Position numbers and translations under genes: made by a program. The notes beneath the pieces were generated by a model. That model worked only from the letters and a program-made list of their open reading frames with translations, had not been told where the DNA came from and ran no database searches. Below are positions 63,271 to 64,000 of a stretch of 64,000 bases of DNA, piece after piece (within the stretch, counting starts at the first letter, position 1; each line of letters starts with the position of its first letter). This stretch comes from Symsagittifera roscoffensis. Taxonomy: Eukaryota; Xenacoelomorpha; Acoela; Convolutidae. The stretch is from assembly GCF_963678635.1 (NCBI RefSeq), contig NC_087062.1:88637845-88701844 (forward strand), in the 5' to 3' direction.

Positions 63271-64000
63271 TTCTTTCGTTTTAAATCAAACAGTAATAGT
63301 TTGTCCGTCGCAGAATTATTGATTTTAAAAATTTACAAAATTTGGTGAAATCCTAAACCTGTCAAAAACCAAAAAAATCTCGGATGTTGTCTGAAAGTTA
63401 TCGAAAAAAAAAACAAATGCTATTCTTTTTTTAAGTGAGTGCGATACGTAATGTCAAACGCCCAATTCATCAGCAATGCGTACAAGAACTTTCGGCGCCA
63501 GTATTTACTAATTTAAAGGGGCAAGCGCGCGCCGAAAAAACGCAATTTTTCGTTCAAAACTTTCCAAAAATTGCCAGTAAACGCGTTTTATCGGCGTTTT
63601 TTTCCCCAAGAAATTGTGGTCGAAAAAGGGTCTTTTTATAGTAAGTGATTTGGAAGAGCTCGGAAAATCAATTTGGGCGACCTAAAAAAAATCGACAATA
63701 CCCACCCCCCCCCCCCCCCACCACGAGAAAATCCTAGATCCGCTCCCCACTCCTGCTTCGAGGTATTAGGTATAATGCTAATATAAAAAAAAATTTGGGA
63801 CAAAATTTTTCAGCAAAAAAAATAGGATTGAAAAACGTAGTATAAGCATACTTTCTCTTTTTTGGTTGTTTTAAGGGTAGATAGAAATGGAAAAAAAAAT
63901 GAAACGTTTGATGATTTCTTTGCAGTTACATAGATAATGAATTGGCACCTTCCACCTGTAAAGAAGTTTTTGCAGGGAAACATAAATGTTGGTATCAGAA
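63271..64000. other. Non-coding end of window with GGGGCGGAT-type repeat
   Basis: At 63650-63750 'aatcaatttgggcgacct', a C17-like tract and 'acgagaaaatcctagatccgctcc' repeat the layout of the 20490-20850 elements. No exon recognised. Confidence 0.5.

Overview
The window is AT-rich nuclear DNA from a multicellular animal. Its genes have spliceosomal introns with GT..AG borders, a RasGRF-type Ras exchange factor and a claudin/PMP22-type tetraspan protein, alongside many LTR retrotransposons and MITEs. An intron-containing universal stress protein argues against vertebrates and insects and fits a non-insect invertebrate; I cannot place it more finely. Exons were joined by hand from splice sites, matching phases and protein similarity, with no transcript data.

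Layout. 1-10200 (+): 3' half of a RasGRF-like gene (six exons of the Cdc25 catalytic domain, stop at 9773, poly(A) signal at 10177). Its introns hold a nested cluster of short TIR elements with 8-bp target duplications, a dispersed repeat of about 400 bp and a tandem repeat. 10200-16592: repeats only. 16593-19336 (+): two-exon universal stress protein, convergent with a minus-strand single-pass membrane protein (19694-about 21301). 21300-27400: repeats. 27400-36400: an 85-bp satellite (longer relatives on the left) split by a decayed Ty3/gypsy element (29124-35560). 36884-45463: a second, dead Ty3/gypsy element arranged LTR-internal-LTR-internal-LTR and flanked by one 5-bp duplication. 46838-58425 (-): a three-exon tetraspan gene whose first intron carries a third, young Ty3/gypsy element (50748-58145), with 366-bp LTRs that look identical, a 5-bp duplication and intact ORFs of 1192 and 996 codons. 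62227-63270 (-): a two-exon small membrane protein.

The most interesting object is the young retrotransposon. Its pol is divided between RNase H and integrase rather than between gag and pol. Its gag start codon straddles the LTR/primer-binding-site border, so the tRNA primer site (it looks like tRNA-Ser) encodes the Gag N-terminus. The same ATGG border is kept in the decayed relative at 29124-35560. All three LTR elements lie on the minus strand.
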